From positions 186,001-250,000 of the forward strand of contig NZ_LT906483.1 in assembly GCF_900187065.1 (NCBI RefSeq): DNA of 64,000 nt, given 5' to 3'. The position numbers were made by a program, and so were the translations under genes. The notes beneath the pieces are model-generated. The model searched no databases, was not told the DNA's origin, and saw nothing but the letters and a program-made list of their open reading frames with translations. Origin of the DNA: Mycolicibacterium thermoresistibile. GTDB taxonomy: Bacteria > Actinomycetota > Actinomycetes > Mycobacteriales > Mycobacteriaceae. This document shows, in pieces, positions 36,606 to 46,044 of the stretch; the first letter of the stretch is position 1, and each line of letters begins with the position of its first letter.

Positions 36606-38305
36606 CCGATCCGATCGCGGCGGCGGACGCGGTGGTGGCGGCGGTCGAGCCGGGGTTGCAGCCACCCGGGGTGCAGATCCGGGACGCCGTGCTGGTTACC
36701 GGCCCCTGGCTGGCCGGCACCACCAGCGTGCTGACCGCGCTGCAGGAACGGCTGCCGGACCACACCTTCGTCGAGGCCGAGGCGCTGTCCGCCGCCGAAG
36801 CGCCGTCGGCGGTGCTGTTCGTCGTGTCGGCGGCCGCGCCGATCACCGAATCCGATTGCGCCCTGCTCGAATTGGCTGCCCACTACACCGATCTGGTGAT
36901 CGGGGTGGTGTCGAAGATCGATGCCCACCAGGACTGGCGGGAGGTGCTGGAGACGAACCGGGCCACCGTCGCCGGGCGGTCACCCCGCTTCGCGCGGATG
37001 GCGTGGGTGGGCGTCGCGGCGGCCCCCGACCTGGGCGAGCCGATCCTCGACGACCTCGTCGAGTTGCTCAGCGAGCGCCTCGCCGATCCGGACGTGCAGC
37101 GACGGAACCGGCTGCGCGCCTGGGAGGCCCGGCTCGGCGCGGTGATCGCCCGGCATGAGGCCGACGCCGCCGGGGAGGACCGGCGGGCCCGGGTGCAGGC
37201 GCTGCACGCCCGACGCGACGAGATCCTGCGGGAACGCCGGATGGCGAAATCCGAACGCACCATCGCCCTGCGCAGCCAGCTCCAGCAGGCCCGGGTGCAG
37301 TTGGCGTACTTCGCCCGTAACCGCTGCACCTCGGTGCGGGCCGAATGGCAGGAGGACGTCGCCGAGTTCAACCACCTGCCGTGGCCGTCGGCCCGGCGGC
37401 GCCGGCTCATCGAGTTCGAGTTCTACGTGCGCAGCCGCGCCGGCGAGGTGGTCAACGAGGTCGACGACGGCATCACCACCCACCTGCGGGACATGGCGCG
37501 GGAGCTCGACCTGCCCGCACCCGCCGAGGCCGGGGAACCGGCGGGCCCGGAGCTCCCCGGTCCGCCGCTGCGCTCCCGGCAGCTGGAGAACCGGTTGATG
37601 ATGCTGCTCGGCGCCGGTTTCGGTGTCGGGGTGGCCGCCGCGGCGAGCCGGCTGTTCAGCGGGCTGTCTCCGACGTTGACGGCGGCCGGCATGGTGGTCG
37701 GCGGGCTGGTCGCGCTGGCCGTGACGGTGTGGATGGTCGGGCTGCGCAATGTGCTGCAGGAACGCGCGGTGCTGGACCGCTGGGTCGGCGAGGTGGCGGC
37801 CGCGCTGCGTTCGACGGTGGAGGAGCTCGTCGCCACCCGGGTGCTGGCCGCCGAACGGGAGCTGACCGCCGAGCTGGCGAACCGTGAGGAGGAGGAAGGT
37901 GCGGCGGCGGCCGCGCAGATCGCCGAGATCGACGCCGAACTGCGTGAACACGCCACCGCCCGGGCCCGAGCCGCCGCGATCCGCGATTCCCGGGTGCCGA
38001 TCCTGCAGGCCGCGCTGGACGCCGTGCGGGCCGAACTGTACGGGCCCGACGGTAGCGAACCCGAGACCGAAGAGCCTGAAGAGACCGGCGAGCCTGGAGA
38101 GGCTGCCGAGGTCGATGAGACCGACGGGCCTGCCGAGGTCGATGAGACCGGGGTCACCGAGGGGGTCACCGAGGAGGGCACCGAGGGGGTCACCGAGGTC
38201 ACCGACGCGGGCACCGGGGACGGCGAGGCCGAACCCCCCGCTGAGCCCGACATCGCCGAACCGGACGCCGAGGAGCGGGAAAACGGCCCGCAAACACAAG
38301 TCTGA
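36602..38305 (+). CDS. dynamin-like protein with membrane hairpin and acidic tail, second of a pair (Rv0210-type)
   Basis: A 567-residue partner of the preceding protein. The P-loop position reads GPWLAGTTS, again without Lys; the G4 position reads SKID. A helical region (residues 180-320) precedes two adjacent hydrophobic segments near 333-385 (LMMLLGAGFGVGVAAAASRLF and AAGMVVGGLVALAVTVWMVG), a membrane paddle as in bacterial dynamins, then a coiled coil (390-480). The last 85 residues are an acidic Glu/Thr/Val repeat tail. The organisation suggests membrane remodelling or protection, possibly without GTP hydrolysis. Confidence 0.65.
   Translation: MTDPIAAADAVVAAVEPGLQPPGVQIRDAVLVTGPWLAGTTSVLTALQERLPDHTFVEAEALSAAEAPSAVLFVVSAAAPITESDCALLELAAHYTDLVIGVVSKIDAHQDWREVLETNRATVAGRSPRFARMAWVGVAAAPDLGEPILDDLVELLSERLADPDVQRRNRLRAWEARLGAVIARHEADAAGEDRRARVQALHARRDEILRERRMAKSERTIALRSQLQQARVQLAYFARNRCTSVRAEWQEDVAEFNHLPWPSARRRRLIEFEFYVRSRAGEVVNEVDDGITTHLRDMARELDLPAPAEAGEPAGPELPGPPLRSRQLENRLMMLLGAGFGVGVAAAASRLFSGLSPTLTAAGMVVGGLVALAVTVWMVGLRNVLQERAVLDRWVGEVAAALRSTVEELVATRVLAAERELTAELANREEEEGAAAAAQIAEIDAELREHATARARAAAIRDSRVPILQAALDAVRAELYGPDGSEPETEEPEETGEPGEAAEVDETDGPAEVDETGVTEGVTEEGTEGVTEVTDAGTGDGEAEPPAEPDIAEPDAEERENGPQTQV
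38103..38206 (+). repeat. low-complexity repeats encoding the acidic tail of the second dynamin-like protein
   Basis: GCCGAGGTCGATGAGACCG occurs twice (38108 and 38132), and GTCACCGAG-type 9- to 18-base units follow several times, encoding EVDET and VTEG repeats. Confidence 0.6.
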
Positions 38306-38485
38306 CACCCGTCGAGGCCGGGCCGGGGCCGTTCAGGCAGTCCCGACGCCACCAGAATGTGTCGGCCACGTTAACCTCTAGGAATAAACCTCACTGAATA
38401 AGGGACGAACCGCACTCCACCCCTCGGGGCAGGCCGGGCGGCATGCGCCCCGCGTCCTCCGACGAACACAACGCAGGAGAGCCAC

Positions 38486-40306
38486 ATGACCGCGACCATT
38501 CCGGGTTTGGACACCGCACCGACGAAGCATCAAGGTCTGCTCGCCTGGGTTCAGGAGGTCGCAGAGCTGACACAACCGGATCGCGTGGTGTTCACCGACG
38601 GCTCCGAGGAAGAGGCGGCCCGGCTGACCGAGCAACTCGTCAAGGCCGGCACCTTCACCAAACTGAACGAGGACAAGAAGCCCAACTCCTACCTGGCGCT
38701 GTCCGACCCCTCCGACGTCGCGCGGGTCGAGTCGCGCACGTTCATCTGCTCCGAGCGGGAGATCGACGCCGGTCCGACCAACAACTGGATGGATCCGACC
38801 GAGATGCGCCGGACCATGACCGACCTCTACCGCGGCTGTATGCGGGGCCGCACCATGTACGTGGTGCCGTTCTGCATGGGGCCGCTGGCCGCGGAGGACC
38901 CCAAGCTCGGCGTGGAGATCACCGACTCCGAGTACGTGGTGCTGTCCATGCGGATCATGACCCGGATGGGCAAGCCCGCCCTGGAGAAGCTGGGTGACGA
39001 CGGCTTCTTCGTCAAATGCCTGCACTCGGTGGGAGCCCCGCTCGAACCCGGCCAGAAGGACGTGCCGTGGCCGTGCAACGACACCAAGTACATCACCCAC
39101 TTCCCGGAGACCCGGGAGATCTGGAGCTTCGGCTCCGGCTACGGCGGCAACGCGCTGCTGGGCAAGAAGTGCTATGCGCTGCGGATCGCCTCGGCGATGG
39201 CCCACGACGAGGGCTGGCTCGCCGAGCACATGCTGATCCTCAAACTGATCTCCCCGGAGAACAAGGCCTACTACATCGCCGCGGCGTTCCCGTCGGCCTG
39301 CGGTAAGACCAACCTCGCGATGATCCAGCCGACCATCCCGGGCTGGCGGGCCGAGACCCTCGGCGACGACATCGCCTGGATGCGGTTCGGCAAGGACGGC
39401 CGACTGTACGCGGTCAACCCCGAGGCCGGGTTCTTCGGCGTCGCGCCGGGCACCAACTGGAAGTCCAACCCGAACGCGATGAAGACCATCGAGGCCGGCA
39501 ACACCGTGTTCACCAACGTCGCGCTGACCGACGACGGTGACGTGTGGTGGGAGGGCCTGGAGGGCGACCCGCAGCACCTGATCGACTGGAAGGGCCGCGA
39601 CTGGACGCCCGACTCCGACGAGAACGCGGCGCACCCGAACTCGCGCTACTGCACCCCGATGTCGCAGTGCCCGTCGCTGGCGCCGGAATGGGACGACCCG
39701 CAGGGCGTGCCGATCTCGGCGATCCTGTTCGGCGCCCGCCGCAAGACCACGGTGCCGCTGGTGACCCAGGCCAACGACTGGCAGCACGGGGTGTTCATCG
39801 GCGCGACCATGGGCAGCGAGCAGACCGCCGCGGCCGAGGGCAAGGTCGGCACCGTGCGCCGTGACCCGATGGCGATGCTGCCGTTCCTCGGCTACAACGT
39901 CGGGGACTACTTCCAGCACTGGATCGACATCGGCAAGAACTCCGACGAGACCAAGCTGCCGAAGATCTTCTTCGTCAACTGGTTCCGCCGCGGCGACGAC
40001 GGCCGGTTCCTGTGGCCCGGGTTCGGCGAGAACAGCCGGGTGCTCAAGTGGATCATCGAACGCGTCGAGGGCCGCGCGTCCGGGCAGACCACCCCGATCG
40101 GCACCGTCCCCACCGCCGAGGATCTCGACCTCGACGGGCTGGACGTGGACCCGGCCGACGTGGAGGCGGCGCTGGAGGTCAACGCCGAGGAGTGGCGCGA
40201 GGAGCTGCCGCTGATCGAGGAGTGGTTCGAGTTCGTCGGCGAGAAGCTGCCCACCGGCGTCAAGGACGAGTTCGAGGCTCTCAAGCAGCGGCTGGGTTCG
40301 CAGTAA
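38486..40306 (+). CDS. pckA: GTP-dependent phosphoenolpyruvate carboxykinase
   Basis: A 606-residue enzyme, the same length as in M. tuberculosis. It interconverts oxaloacetate and PEP with GTP/GDP and commits carbon to gluconeogenesis, needed for growth on fatty acids and sterols. The kinase-1a loop with its catalytic Cys is [12 protein letters not shown] near residue 270; the kinase-2 loop is [25 protein letters not shown] and the C-terminal [15 protein letters not shown] are GTP-class signatures. AGGAGAG lies six bases before ATG. The 180-base leader holds a GGGCG/CGCCC hairpin near 38438. Its neighbourhood is rich in lipid catabolism genes. Confidence 0.98.
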   Translation: MTATIPGLDTAPTKHQGLLAWVQEVAELTQPDRVVFTDGSEEEAARLTEQLVKAGTFTKLNEDKKPNSYLALSDPSDVARVESRTFICSEREIDAGPTNNWMDPTEMRRTMTDLYRGCMRGRTMYVVPFCMGPLAAEDPKLGVEITDSEYVVLSMRIMTRMGKPALEKLGDDGFFVKCLHSVGAPLEPGQKDVPWPCNDTKYITHFPETREIWSFGSGYGGNALLGKKCYALRIASAMAHDEGWLAEHMLILKLISPENKAYYIAAAFPSACGKTNLAMIQPTIPGWRAETLGDDIAWMRFGKDGRLYAVNPEAGFFGVAPGTNWKSNPNAMKTIEAGNTVFTNVALTDDGDVWWEGLEGDPQHLIDWKGRDWTPDSDENAAHPNSRYCTPMSQCPSLAPEWDDPQGVPISAILFGARRKTTVPLVTQANDWQHGVFIGATMGSEQTAAAEGKVGTVRRDPMAMLPFLGYNVGDYFQHWIDIGKNSDETKLPKIFFVNWFRRGDDGRFLWPGFGENSRVLKWIIERVEGRASGQTTPIGTVPTAEDLDLDGLDVDPADVEAALEVNAEEWREELPLIEEWFEFVGEKLPTGVKDEFEALKQRLGSQ

Positions 40307-40362
40307 CCCCCGGTTTTCCGCGAGCAGTCACACGATCGCACCCCGGCGTCGCCCGGGGGCCG

Positions 40363-41550
40363 TCATCCGGCGGGGCCTTCGAACGTGCGGGCCCGCTGCT
40401 GGGCCTCGGCGCTGCCGGAGAACAGCCCCTCCCCGCTGGGACGGCGTGAATAGGCGAGCCCCCGCTGCGGCCCGCCCGCTGGGGCGGCCGTGGCCGGCTC
40501 GAACCGCCAGCGCGGCAGCGCCCCGGTGCCCTGCCGCTGCAACCACTTGACCATCGCCTCACGCACGGCCGTGCGCAGACCCCACAGCGCGCTGGAATTC
40601 GGGGCGCTGAGGGTGATCCAGACCCGTACGTGGCCGCCGGTGGCGTCGGTGACCTCCAGCACGCCGAGCCGGCCGTCCCACAGATCGTCGTTCGCGGCCA
40701 GGATGTGGTCGAGTTCGGCGCGCATCTCGTCCAGCGGCACGGTGAAGTCCACGTCGAGTTCCACCAGCCCCATCACCTCGGTGGCGTTGCGGGTCCAGTT
40801 CTCGAACGGGGTGGTGGTGAAGTAGGTGCACGGCAGGATCAGCCGGCGTTCATCCCAGATGGTGACCACCACGTAGGTCAGCGTGATTTCCTCGATACGG
40901 CCCCACTGTTTCTCGATGACAACGACATCGCCGACCCGGATCGCGTTGGAGAAGGCGATCTGCAGCCCGGCGAACATCGCGCCCAGCGAGGTCTGGGCGG
41001 CCAGACCGGCGACGACCGACAGCACTCCGGCCGAGGCGAACAGCGTGGTGCCGATGTCGGCGAACGACGGGAACGTCATCAGCGCGGCGGCCGTGCCGAG
41101 CACCACCACGATCGCCACCGTCAGCCGGCGCAGCACCGTCACCTGGGTGCGGACCCGGCGGCGGTGCAGGTCGGCATCGGTCAACCCGGTGTCACCGCCG
41201 GCGAAGCGGGCGATCACCCGCCGCTCGGCTACCTGTACCAGCGTGGCGATCATCCAGGTGATCGCCCCGATGAGCAGGATGCGCAGCAGGTGGTCGGCCC
41301 CGCCGCGCCACGGCGCTTCGGTGTCGGCGCGTTGCAGCGCGATCCCGGCGGCGATGATCATCAGGATCACCCGGACGGGGTGGCGGGTCAGCAGCGCGAT
41401 GTCGGCGAGGACGACGCTGCGCCGGCCCACCCGGTGCAACACCCAGGACAGGCCCATTCCCAGGAAATAGGCGGCGGTGACGGCGCCGGCCACCCAGGCG
41501 AGGGTGACGGCGAGTTCGGTTGCGGACGTGAGTTGGGACTCCTCGGGCAT
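40363..41550 (-). CDS. MscS-family mechanosensitive ion channel
   Basis: A 395-residue small-conductance channel. Helices lie near residues 10-30, 50-75, 85-105 and 135-160. The pore-lining TM3 is FASAGVLSVVAGLAAQTSLGAMFAGLQIAFSN, followed by the beta-domain signature IRVGDVVVIEKQWGRIEEITLTYVVV. A C-terminal vestibule domain and a disordered tail follow. It releases solutes on membrane tension after hypo-osmotic shock. ATG 41550 gives MPEESQLTSATE; the frame extends upstream to 41610. In M. tuberculosis a nadR-type gene follows pckA instead. Confidence 0.88.
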   Translation of the reverse strand: MPEESQLTSATELAVTLAWVAGAVTAAYFLGMGLSWVLHRVGRRSVVLADIALLTRHPVRVILMIIAAGIALQRADTEAPWRGGADHLLRILLIGAITWMIATLVQVAERRVIARFAGGDTGLTDADLHRRRVRTQVTVLRRLTVAIVVVLGTAAALMTFPSFADIGTTLFASAGVLSVVAGLAAQTSLGAMFAGLQIAFSNAIRVGDVVVIEKQWGRIEEITLTYVVVTIWDERRLILPCTYFTTTPFENWTRNATEVMGLVELDVDFTVPLDEMRAELDHILAANDDLWDGRLGVLEVTDATGGHVRVWITLSAPNSSALWGLRTAVREAMVKWLQRQGTGALPRWRFEPATAAPAGGPQRGLAYSRRPSGEGLFSGSAEAQQRARTFEGPAG

Positions 41551-41652
41551 GACTGCTTTCGGGTCGGGTGCATTCCGGGCCACGGCTACCCGTTCCCACC
41601 TGGGCGTCAATCCTTTCGGTCATCACGCGTCGGCGGCGTGATCCCGCACCGG

Positions 41653-41683
41653 TTGACAGGTGTCAAGTGACGCATCGTAAAGT
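41653..41683 (+). promoter_or_regulatory. fadD4 promoter with TTGACAGGTGTCAA operator
   Basis: TTGACA-GG-TGTCAA (41653-41666) is a perfect 6-bp inverted repeat overlapping a -35 position and contains ACAGGTGTCAA, nearly the same 11-mer found at the alcohol dehydrogenase and acyl-CoA dehydrogenase promoters. TAAAGT (41678-41683) ends six bases before ATG 41690 (leaderless). Confidence 0.6.
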
Positions 41684-41689
41684 CATGGC

Positions 41690-43213
41690 ATGCAGATCCG
41701 CGAGCATGCCGAAGCGACGCCTGACAAGCCCGCCGTCATTCTGTATCCGTCCGACAAGGTCGTGACGTTCGGCGAACTCGAGGCCCGCGCCAACCGGCTC
41801 GCGCACTTCTTCCGCGAGAACGGGCTGCGCGAAGGCGACACCGTCGCGATCCTGATGGAGAACAACGACCACATCTTCACCGCGATGTGGGCGGCCCGTC
41901 GCAGCGGCCTGTACTACGTGCCGATCAACACCCATCTGACCGCCGCCGAGGCCGCCTACATCATCGACAACAGCGCCGCCAAGGCGATCATCGGATCCGC
42001 CGCGCTGCGTGACACCCTCGCCGATCTCGGGGAGCATCTCCCGGGCGGGCTGCCCGAGCTGCGGATGATCACCGACTCGGATCTGCCCGGCTGGCAGCGC
42101 TACCCGGAATGCGTTGCCGGTCAGCCCGATACGCCGATCGCCGACGAACTCGAGGGCGACCTGCTGCAGTACTCGTCCGGCACCACCGGCCGGCCCAAGG
42201 GTATCAAACGCGAACTGCCGCACGTCCCGCCGTCGGAGGCGCCCGGCATGCTGTCGATGCTGGTGAACGTCTGGATGCAGCCGCCCGACTCGGTGTATCT
42301 GAGCCCGGCGCCGCTGTACCACACCGCACCGTCGATGTGGTCGATCAGCGCGCAGGCGGCCGGCGTCACCGTCGTGGTGCTGGAGAAGTTCGACCCGGAA
42401 CGCTGCCTGGAGGCCATCCAGAAGTACCGGGTGACCCACGGGCAGTTCGTGCCGGTGATGTTCACCCGGATGCTGAAACTGCCCGAATCGGTGCGCAACT
42501 CCTACGACGTGTCGAGCCTCAAGCGGGTCATCCACGCCGCCGCGCCCTGCCCGGTCGAGATCAAGAAACAGATGATCGACTGGTGGGGCCCGATCATCGA
42601 CGAGTACTACGCGTCCTCCGAGGCGCACGGGTCGACGCTGATCTCCGCCGAGGAGTGGCTGCAGCACCCCGGCTCGGTCGGCAAGCCGATGCTCGGTGCG
42701 GTGCACATCCTCGACGAGGACGGCAACGAGCTGCCGCCCGGTCAGCCCGGCGAGATCTACTTCGAGGGCGGCAACAGCTTCGAATACCTCAACGACCCGG
42801 AGAAGACCGCGGCGTCGCGGCATCCGAAGGGCTGGGTCACCGTGGGCGACGTCGGCTACGTCGACGAGGACGGGTACCTGTACCTGACCGACCGCCGGCA
42901 CCACATGATCATCTCCGGCGGGGTGAACATCTACCCGCAGGAAGCCGAGAACATGCTCGTCACCCATCCGAAGGTGATGGACGCCGCGGTGTTCGGGGTG
43001 CCCGACGAGGAGATGGGCGAGCGGGTGAAAGCGGTTGTGCAGCTGGTCGATCCGTCGGAGGCGTCCGATGAGCTGGCCGCCGAGCTGATCGAGTGGCTGC
43101 GCGACCGGCTGGCGCACTACAAGTGCCCGCGGTCGATCTCCTTCGAGGAGCAGCTGCCCCGCACCGACACCGGCAAGCTCTACAAACAGGAGCTGATAAA
43201 GAAGTATTCGTGA
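41690..43213 (+). CDS. fadD4: acyl-CoA synthetase FadD4-like
   Basis: A 507-residue adenylate-forming enzyme that activates a carboxylic acid to its CoA ester. Motifs: YSSGTTGRPKG near residue 163 (AMP phosphate loop), DEYYASSEAHGSTL near 303 (A5), GWVTVGDVGYVDEDGYLYLTDR near 381 (A7/A8), and the catalytic Lys of TDTGKLYKQEL near 500. It begins directly with the small-protein-like MQIREHAEATPDKPAVI, leaderless. The GTGA overlap with the next gene indicates one operon. The substrate is unknown. The position after the pckA region matches Rv0214. Confidence 0.9.
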   Translation: MQIREHAEATPDKPAVILYPSDKVVTFGELEARANRLAHFFRENGLREGDTVAILMENNDHIFTAMWAARRSGLYYVPINTHLTAAEAAYIIDNSAAKAIIGSAALRDTLADLGEHLPGGLPELRMITDSDLPGWQRYPECVAGQPDTPIADELEGDLLQYSSGTTGRPKGIKRELPHVPPSEAPGMLSMLVNVWMQPPDSVYLSPAPLYHTAPSMWSISAQAAGVTVVVLEKFDPERCLEAIQKYRVTHGQFVPVMFTRMLKLPESVRNSYDVSSLKRVIHAAAPCPVEIKKQMIDWWGPIIDEYYASSEAHGSTLISAEEWLQHPGSVGKPMLGAVHILDEDGNELPPGQPGEIYFEGGNSFEYLNDPEKTAASRHPKGWVTVGDVGYVDEDGYLYLTDRRHHMIISGGVNIYPQEAENMLVTHPKVMDAAVFGVPDEEMGERVKAVVQLVDPSEASDELAAELIEWLRDRLAHYKCPRSISFEEQLPRTDTGKLYKQELIKKYS

Positions 43214-44097
43214 GCATCCTGCAACTGGCCGACGGTGTGGTGATCGGGCTCGGGGAGCCGGTCGACGACGCGACATTCACCCTGACCGAAAAACCGACCG
43301 ACGACCGCCGCGCCGTCACCGTCGAGTCGGTGCAGGACACGCTGGACCTGCTGCGGGAACGCTGCGGGAAGTGGCCGCAGACCGCGGCGGTGTGCGACGA
43401 CGTGCTGCGCTCGATCGATCCGGACGGGCCGACGCGGTCCGGGGTGATCACCGAGTCGCTGGCCTACTCGACGCTGCAGTCCGGATCGGAGTTCGCGCGC
43501 TGGCTGGCCGAGCGGGGGCCGAAGACGGTGCCGCAGCTGCCCGACCCGGTGCTGGCCACCCGCGACGGCGACACCCTGCGGGTGGTGTTCAACCGGCCGC
43601 AGCGGCACAACGCGTTCTCCACCGATGCCCGGGCCGCGTTGCTCGAGGCGCTGGAGGTGGCGCGGCTGGACCCGTCGGTCACCGAGGTGGTGCTGACGGG
43701 TAACGGGCCGTCGTTCGGAAGCGGCGGGGATCTGGCCGAATTCGGGTCGTTCGACGATCCGGCCGGCGCGCATCTGGCCCGCACCCGCCACAGCCCGGCG
43801 CTGGTGCTCGCCGAGCTGACCGAACGGCTGGGGCCGCGGTGTCGTGCCGAGGTGCACGGCCTGGTGCTGGGCAGCGGGCTGGAGATGGCGTCGTTCTGCG
43901 GGCATGTCACCGCGCATCCGGACGCCGTGTTCGGGCTGCCCGAGTTGGAGTTGGGGCTGATCCCGGGGGCCGGCGGGTGTGTCAGCATCACCCGCCGCAT
44001 CGGCCGCTGGCGGACGGCGTATCTGGTGCTCACCGGCCGCCGCATCGACGCCGTCACGGCGCTGCGCTGGGGTCTGGTCGACGCCGTCTCCTCGTGA
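43210..44097 (+). CDS. enoyl-CoA hydratase/isomerase-like protein with N-terminal extension
   Basis: A 295-residue protein. Residues 1-105 have no recognised domain; from about 110 a crotonase core follows: LRVVFNRPQRHNAFSTDARAAL, GNGPSFGSGGDLAEFG (first oxyanion loop) and AEVHGLVLGSGLEMASFCG (second), with the Glu of FGLPELELGLIPGAGG. It ends at LRWGLVDAVSS, some 50 residues before the usual crotonase C-terminus, exactly where a palindromic element supplies TGA. It could hydrate or isomerise an acyl-CoA made by FadD4, whose stop it overlaps. Activity is uncertain because trimer-forming helices appear missing. Confidence 0.75.
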   Translation: MSILQLADGVVIGLGEPVDDATFTLTEKPTDDRRAVTVESVQDTLDLLRERCGKWPQTAAVCDDVLRSIDPDGPTRSGVITESLAYSTLQSGSEFARWLAERGPKTVPQLPDPVLATRDGDTLRVVFNRPQRHNAFSTDARAALLEALEVARLDPSVTEVVLTGNGPSFGSGGDLAEFGSFDDPAGAHLARTRHSPALVLAELTERLGPRCRAEVHGLVLGSGLEMASFCGHVTAHPDAVFGLPELELGLIPGAGGCVSITRRIGRWRTAYLVLTGRRIDAVTALRWGLVDAVSS

Positions 44098-44145
44098 TTT
44101 CGGCGTGCTCACGTTCGCTCAGCGATCGTCAGCACGCCGAAATCA
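44095..44145. repeat. 49-bp palindromic element, copy 2, between convergent genes
   Basis: GATTTCGGCGTGCT (44096-44109) and AGCACGCCGAAATC (44131-44144) are perfect 14-bp arms; the loop holds CGTTCGCTCAGCGATCG. With one flanking base on each side, TGA stops arise on both strands: 44095-44097 ends the hydratase-like gene and 44143-44145 (complement) ends gntR. It is probably a bidirectional terminator. Confidence 0.85.
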
Positions 44146-44859
44146 CTCTCGGCGCAACGTCACCCGGTAGGTGTACTGCTCGGGCAGGAAGTGGCTCACC
44201 GACAATTCGACGGGCCGGCCGGTGCGGTCGCTGTACAACCGGTCGATCCGCAGCATCGGATGACCGGGTTCGACGCCGACCGCGTCGGCGGTGTCGTCGT
44301 CGGCCGGGGCGACCGTGATCGACTGCGCCGCCTGGTCGATCGGCTCCTCCAGATGCGGCTCCAGCAGCCCGATGACGGTGTGGGTGCTCACCGCGCCGGT
44401 CCTCAGTTCCGCGCAGCCGTGCAGGTGGTGGGCCGCCCGATCGGGCAGATGCACCACCGTGGACACGAACGGCGCCCCGGCGTGCAACCGGCGGAACACC
44501 ACGGTGTGGACGACGTCGTCGTCGAGCCGTAACCGGCTGGCGGCGTCCACGTCCACCCGGCGTCGCAGCCCCGACCTCACCTCCATCGTGGTGTCGTCGG
44601 ACAGGGCCATCAGATCCTCGATCGACCCGAACTGCCGCAGATACCGGTCGGCGGCGTAGGTGCCGCGCCCCGGCACCCGGTACACGCTGCCCTCGGCGAC
44701 CAGATCCTGGAACGCGCGACGCACGGTCTGCCGCGAGACCCCGTACTGCGCCATGAGTTCGGACTCGGTGGGCAACCGAGTACCGTCGCGGTACCGGCCG
44801 GCGGCGATATCGTCGCGCAGCCGGTCCCGCAGCACCTGATAGGCCGGCCGGGGACGCAC
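44143..44859 (-). CDS. GntR/HutC-family transcriptional regulator
   Basis: A 238-residue regulator: winged helix-turn-helix at residues 1-70 (YQVLRDRLRDDIAAGRYRDG, LPTESELMAQYGVSRQTVRRAF) and a UTRA effector domain at about 90-238, ending EQYTYRVTLRRE. UTRA domains bind small ligands such as sugars or acyl derivatives. GTG 44859 lies three bases after the fadE3 stop, so the two are co-transcribed, which makes the fadE3/Rv0216 promoter a natural target. Its stop is formed by the palindromic element. Confidence 0.9.
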   Translation of the reverse strand: MRPRPAYQVLRDRLRDDIAAGRYRDGTRLPTESELMAQYGVSRQTVRRAFQDLVAEGSVYRVPGRGTYAADRYLRQFGSIEDLMALSDDTTMEVRSGLRRRVDVDAASRLRLDDDVVHTVVFRRLHAGAPFVSTVVHLPDRAAHHLHGCAELRTGAVSTHTVIGLLEPHLEEPIDQAAQSITVAPADDDTADAVGVEPGHPMLRIDRLYSDRTGRPVELSVSHFLPEQYTYRVTLRRE

Positions 44860-44862
44860 CGG

Positions 44863-46023
44863 TCAGATCCCGCCCCGGGCCACGAGTTGGCTGACGATGA
44901 CGTTGCGCTGGATCTCGTTGGTGCCTTCGCCGACGATCATCAGCGGGGCGTCGCGGAAGTAGCGTTCCACGTCGAATTCGGTGGAGTAGCCGTAGCCGCC
45001 GTGGATGCGCACGGCGTTGAGCGCGATCTCCATGGCGACCTCGGAGGCGAACAGTTTGGCCATGCCGGCCTCCATGTCGCAGCGCTGGCCGCTGTCGTAG
45101 CGTTCGGCGGCGTAGCGGGTGAGCTGGCGGGCGGCGGTGAGTTTGGTGGCCATGTCGGCCAGGTAGTGGCCGATGGCCTGATGCTTCCAGATCGGTTGGC
45201 CGAAGCTCTCCCGCTGCTGGGCGTAGGCCAGGGCGTCCTCCAGGGCGGCGGTGGCCACTCCCAGCGCGCGGGCGGCGACCTGGATGCGCCCGGTCTCCAG
45301 GCCCTTCATCATCTGCGTGAAGCCCTTGCCGGGCTCACCGCCGAGGATCGCCGAGGCCGGCACCCGGCAGTCGTCGAAGACCAGCTCGCAGGACTCCACC
45401 CCCTTGTAGCCGAGTTTGGGCAGATCGCGTGACACCGACAGCCCGGTGGTGCCCTGTTCCACCAGCACCACCGAGATGCCCCGGTGCCGCGGGGTGGCGT
45501 CGGGATCGGTCTTGCACAACAACGCGATCAGCCCGGAGCGCCGGGCGTTGCTGATCCAGGTCTTGGCGCCGTTGATCACCAGGCCGCCGCCGGGGCCGGG
45601 CAGCGCGGTGGTGGTCATGTTCTGCAGATCCGATCCGCCGCCGGGCTCGGTGAGCGCCATGGTCGCGCGGATCTCGCCGGTGGCCATCGCCGGCAGGTAG
45701 CGCTGTTTCTGTTCCTCGGTGCCGAACAGCGTCAACAGTTTGGCCACCACGGTGTGCCCGCCCATCGCCCCGGCCAGGCTCATCCAGCCGCGCGACAGCT
45801 CCTGGGTCACCTCGACATAACACGGCATCGACACCGGTGAGCCGCCGTAGGACTCCGGGATCGCCAGCCCGTAGATGCCGATGCGTTTCATCTGCTCGAT
45901 CCACGCCTGCGGATATTCGTTGGCGTGTTCGACCTCGCGCACGGTGGGCTTGACGTCGCGGTCGATGAACGCCCGCACCGTCTCGACCAGCATGGTCTCT
46001 TCATCGTTGAGGTGTGCCGTCAC
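44863..46023 (-). CDS. fadE3: acyl-CoA dehydrogenase FadE3-like
   Basis: A 386-residue FAD-dependent dehydrogenase introducing the alpha,beta double bond into an acyl-CoA. Signatures: ATMALTEPGGGSDLQNM near residue 117, KTWISNARRSGLI near 154, the FAD/acyl region YAQQRESFGQPIWKHQAIGHYLADM near 270, and the C-terminal IHGGYGYSTEFDVERYFRDAPLMIVGEGTNEIQRNVI, which holds the catalytic-base region. GTG 46023 has AGGGGA upstream. It is co-transcribed with gntR and divergent from the double-hotdog gene; the position matches Rv0215c. Confidence 0.92.
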   Translation of the reverse strand: MTAHLNDEETMLVETVRAFIDRDVKPTVREVEHANEYPQAWIEQMKRIGIYGLAIPESYGGSPVSMPCYVEVTQELSRGWMSLAGAMGGHTVVAKLLTLFGTEEQKQRYLPAMATGEIRATMALTEPGGGSDLQNMTTTALPGPGGGLVINGAKTWISNARRSGLIALLCKTDPDATPRHRGISVVLVEQGTTGLSVSRDLPKLGYKGVESCELVFDDCRVPASAILGGEPGKGFTQMMKGLETGRIQVAARALGVATAALEDALAYAQQRESFGQPIWKHQAIGHYLADMATKLTAARQLTRYAAERYDSGQRCDMEAGMAKLFASEVAMEIALNAVRIHGGYGYSTEFDVERYFRDAPLMIVGEGTNEIQRNVIVSQLVARGGI

Positions 46024-46044
46024 CGTCGTCCCCTACTCGTCGAA

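Noticed and set aside
40337-40356. CCCCGG/CCGGGG palindrome between pckA and the mscS-like gene as a terminator
   Set aside because: Only six pairs in very GC-rich DNA without a T-run; too weak to list as a feature.
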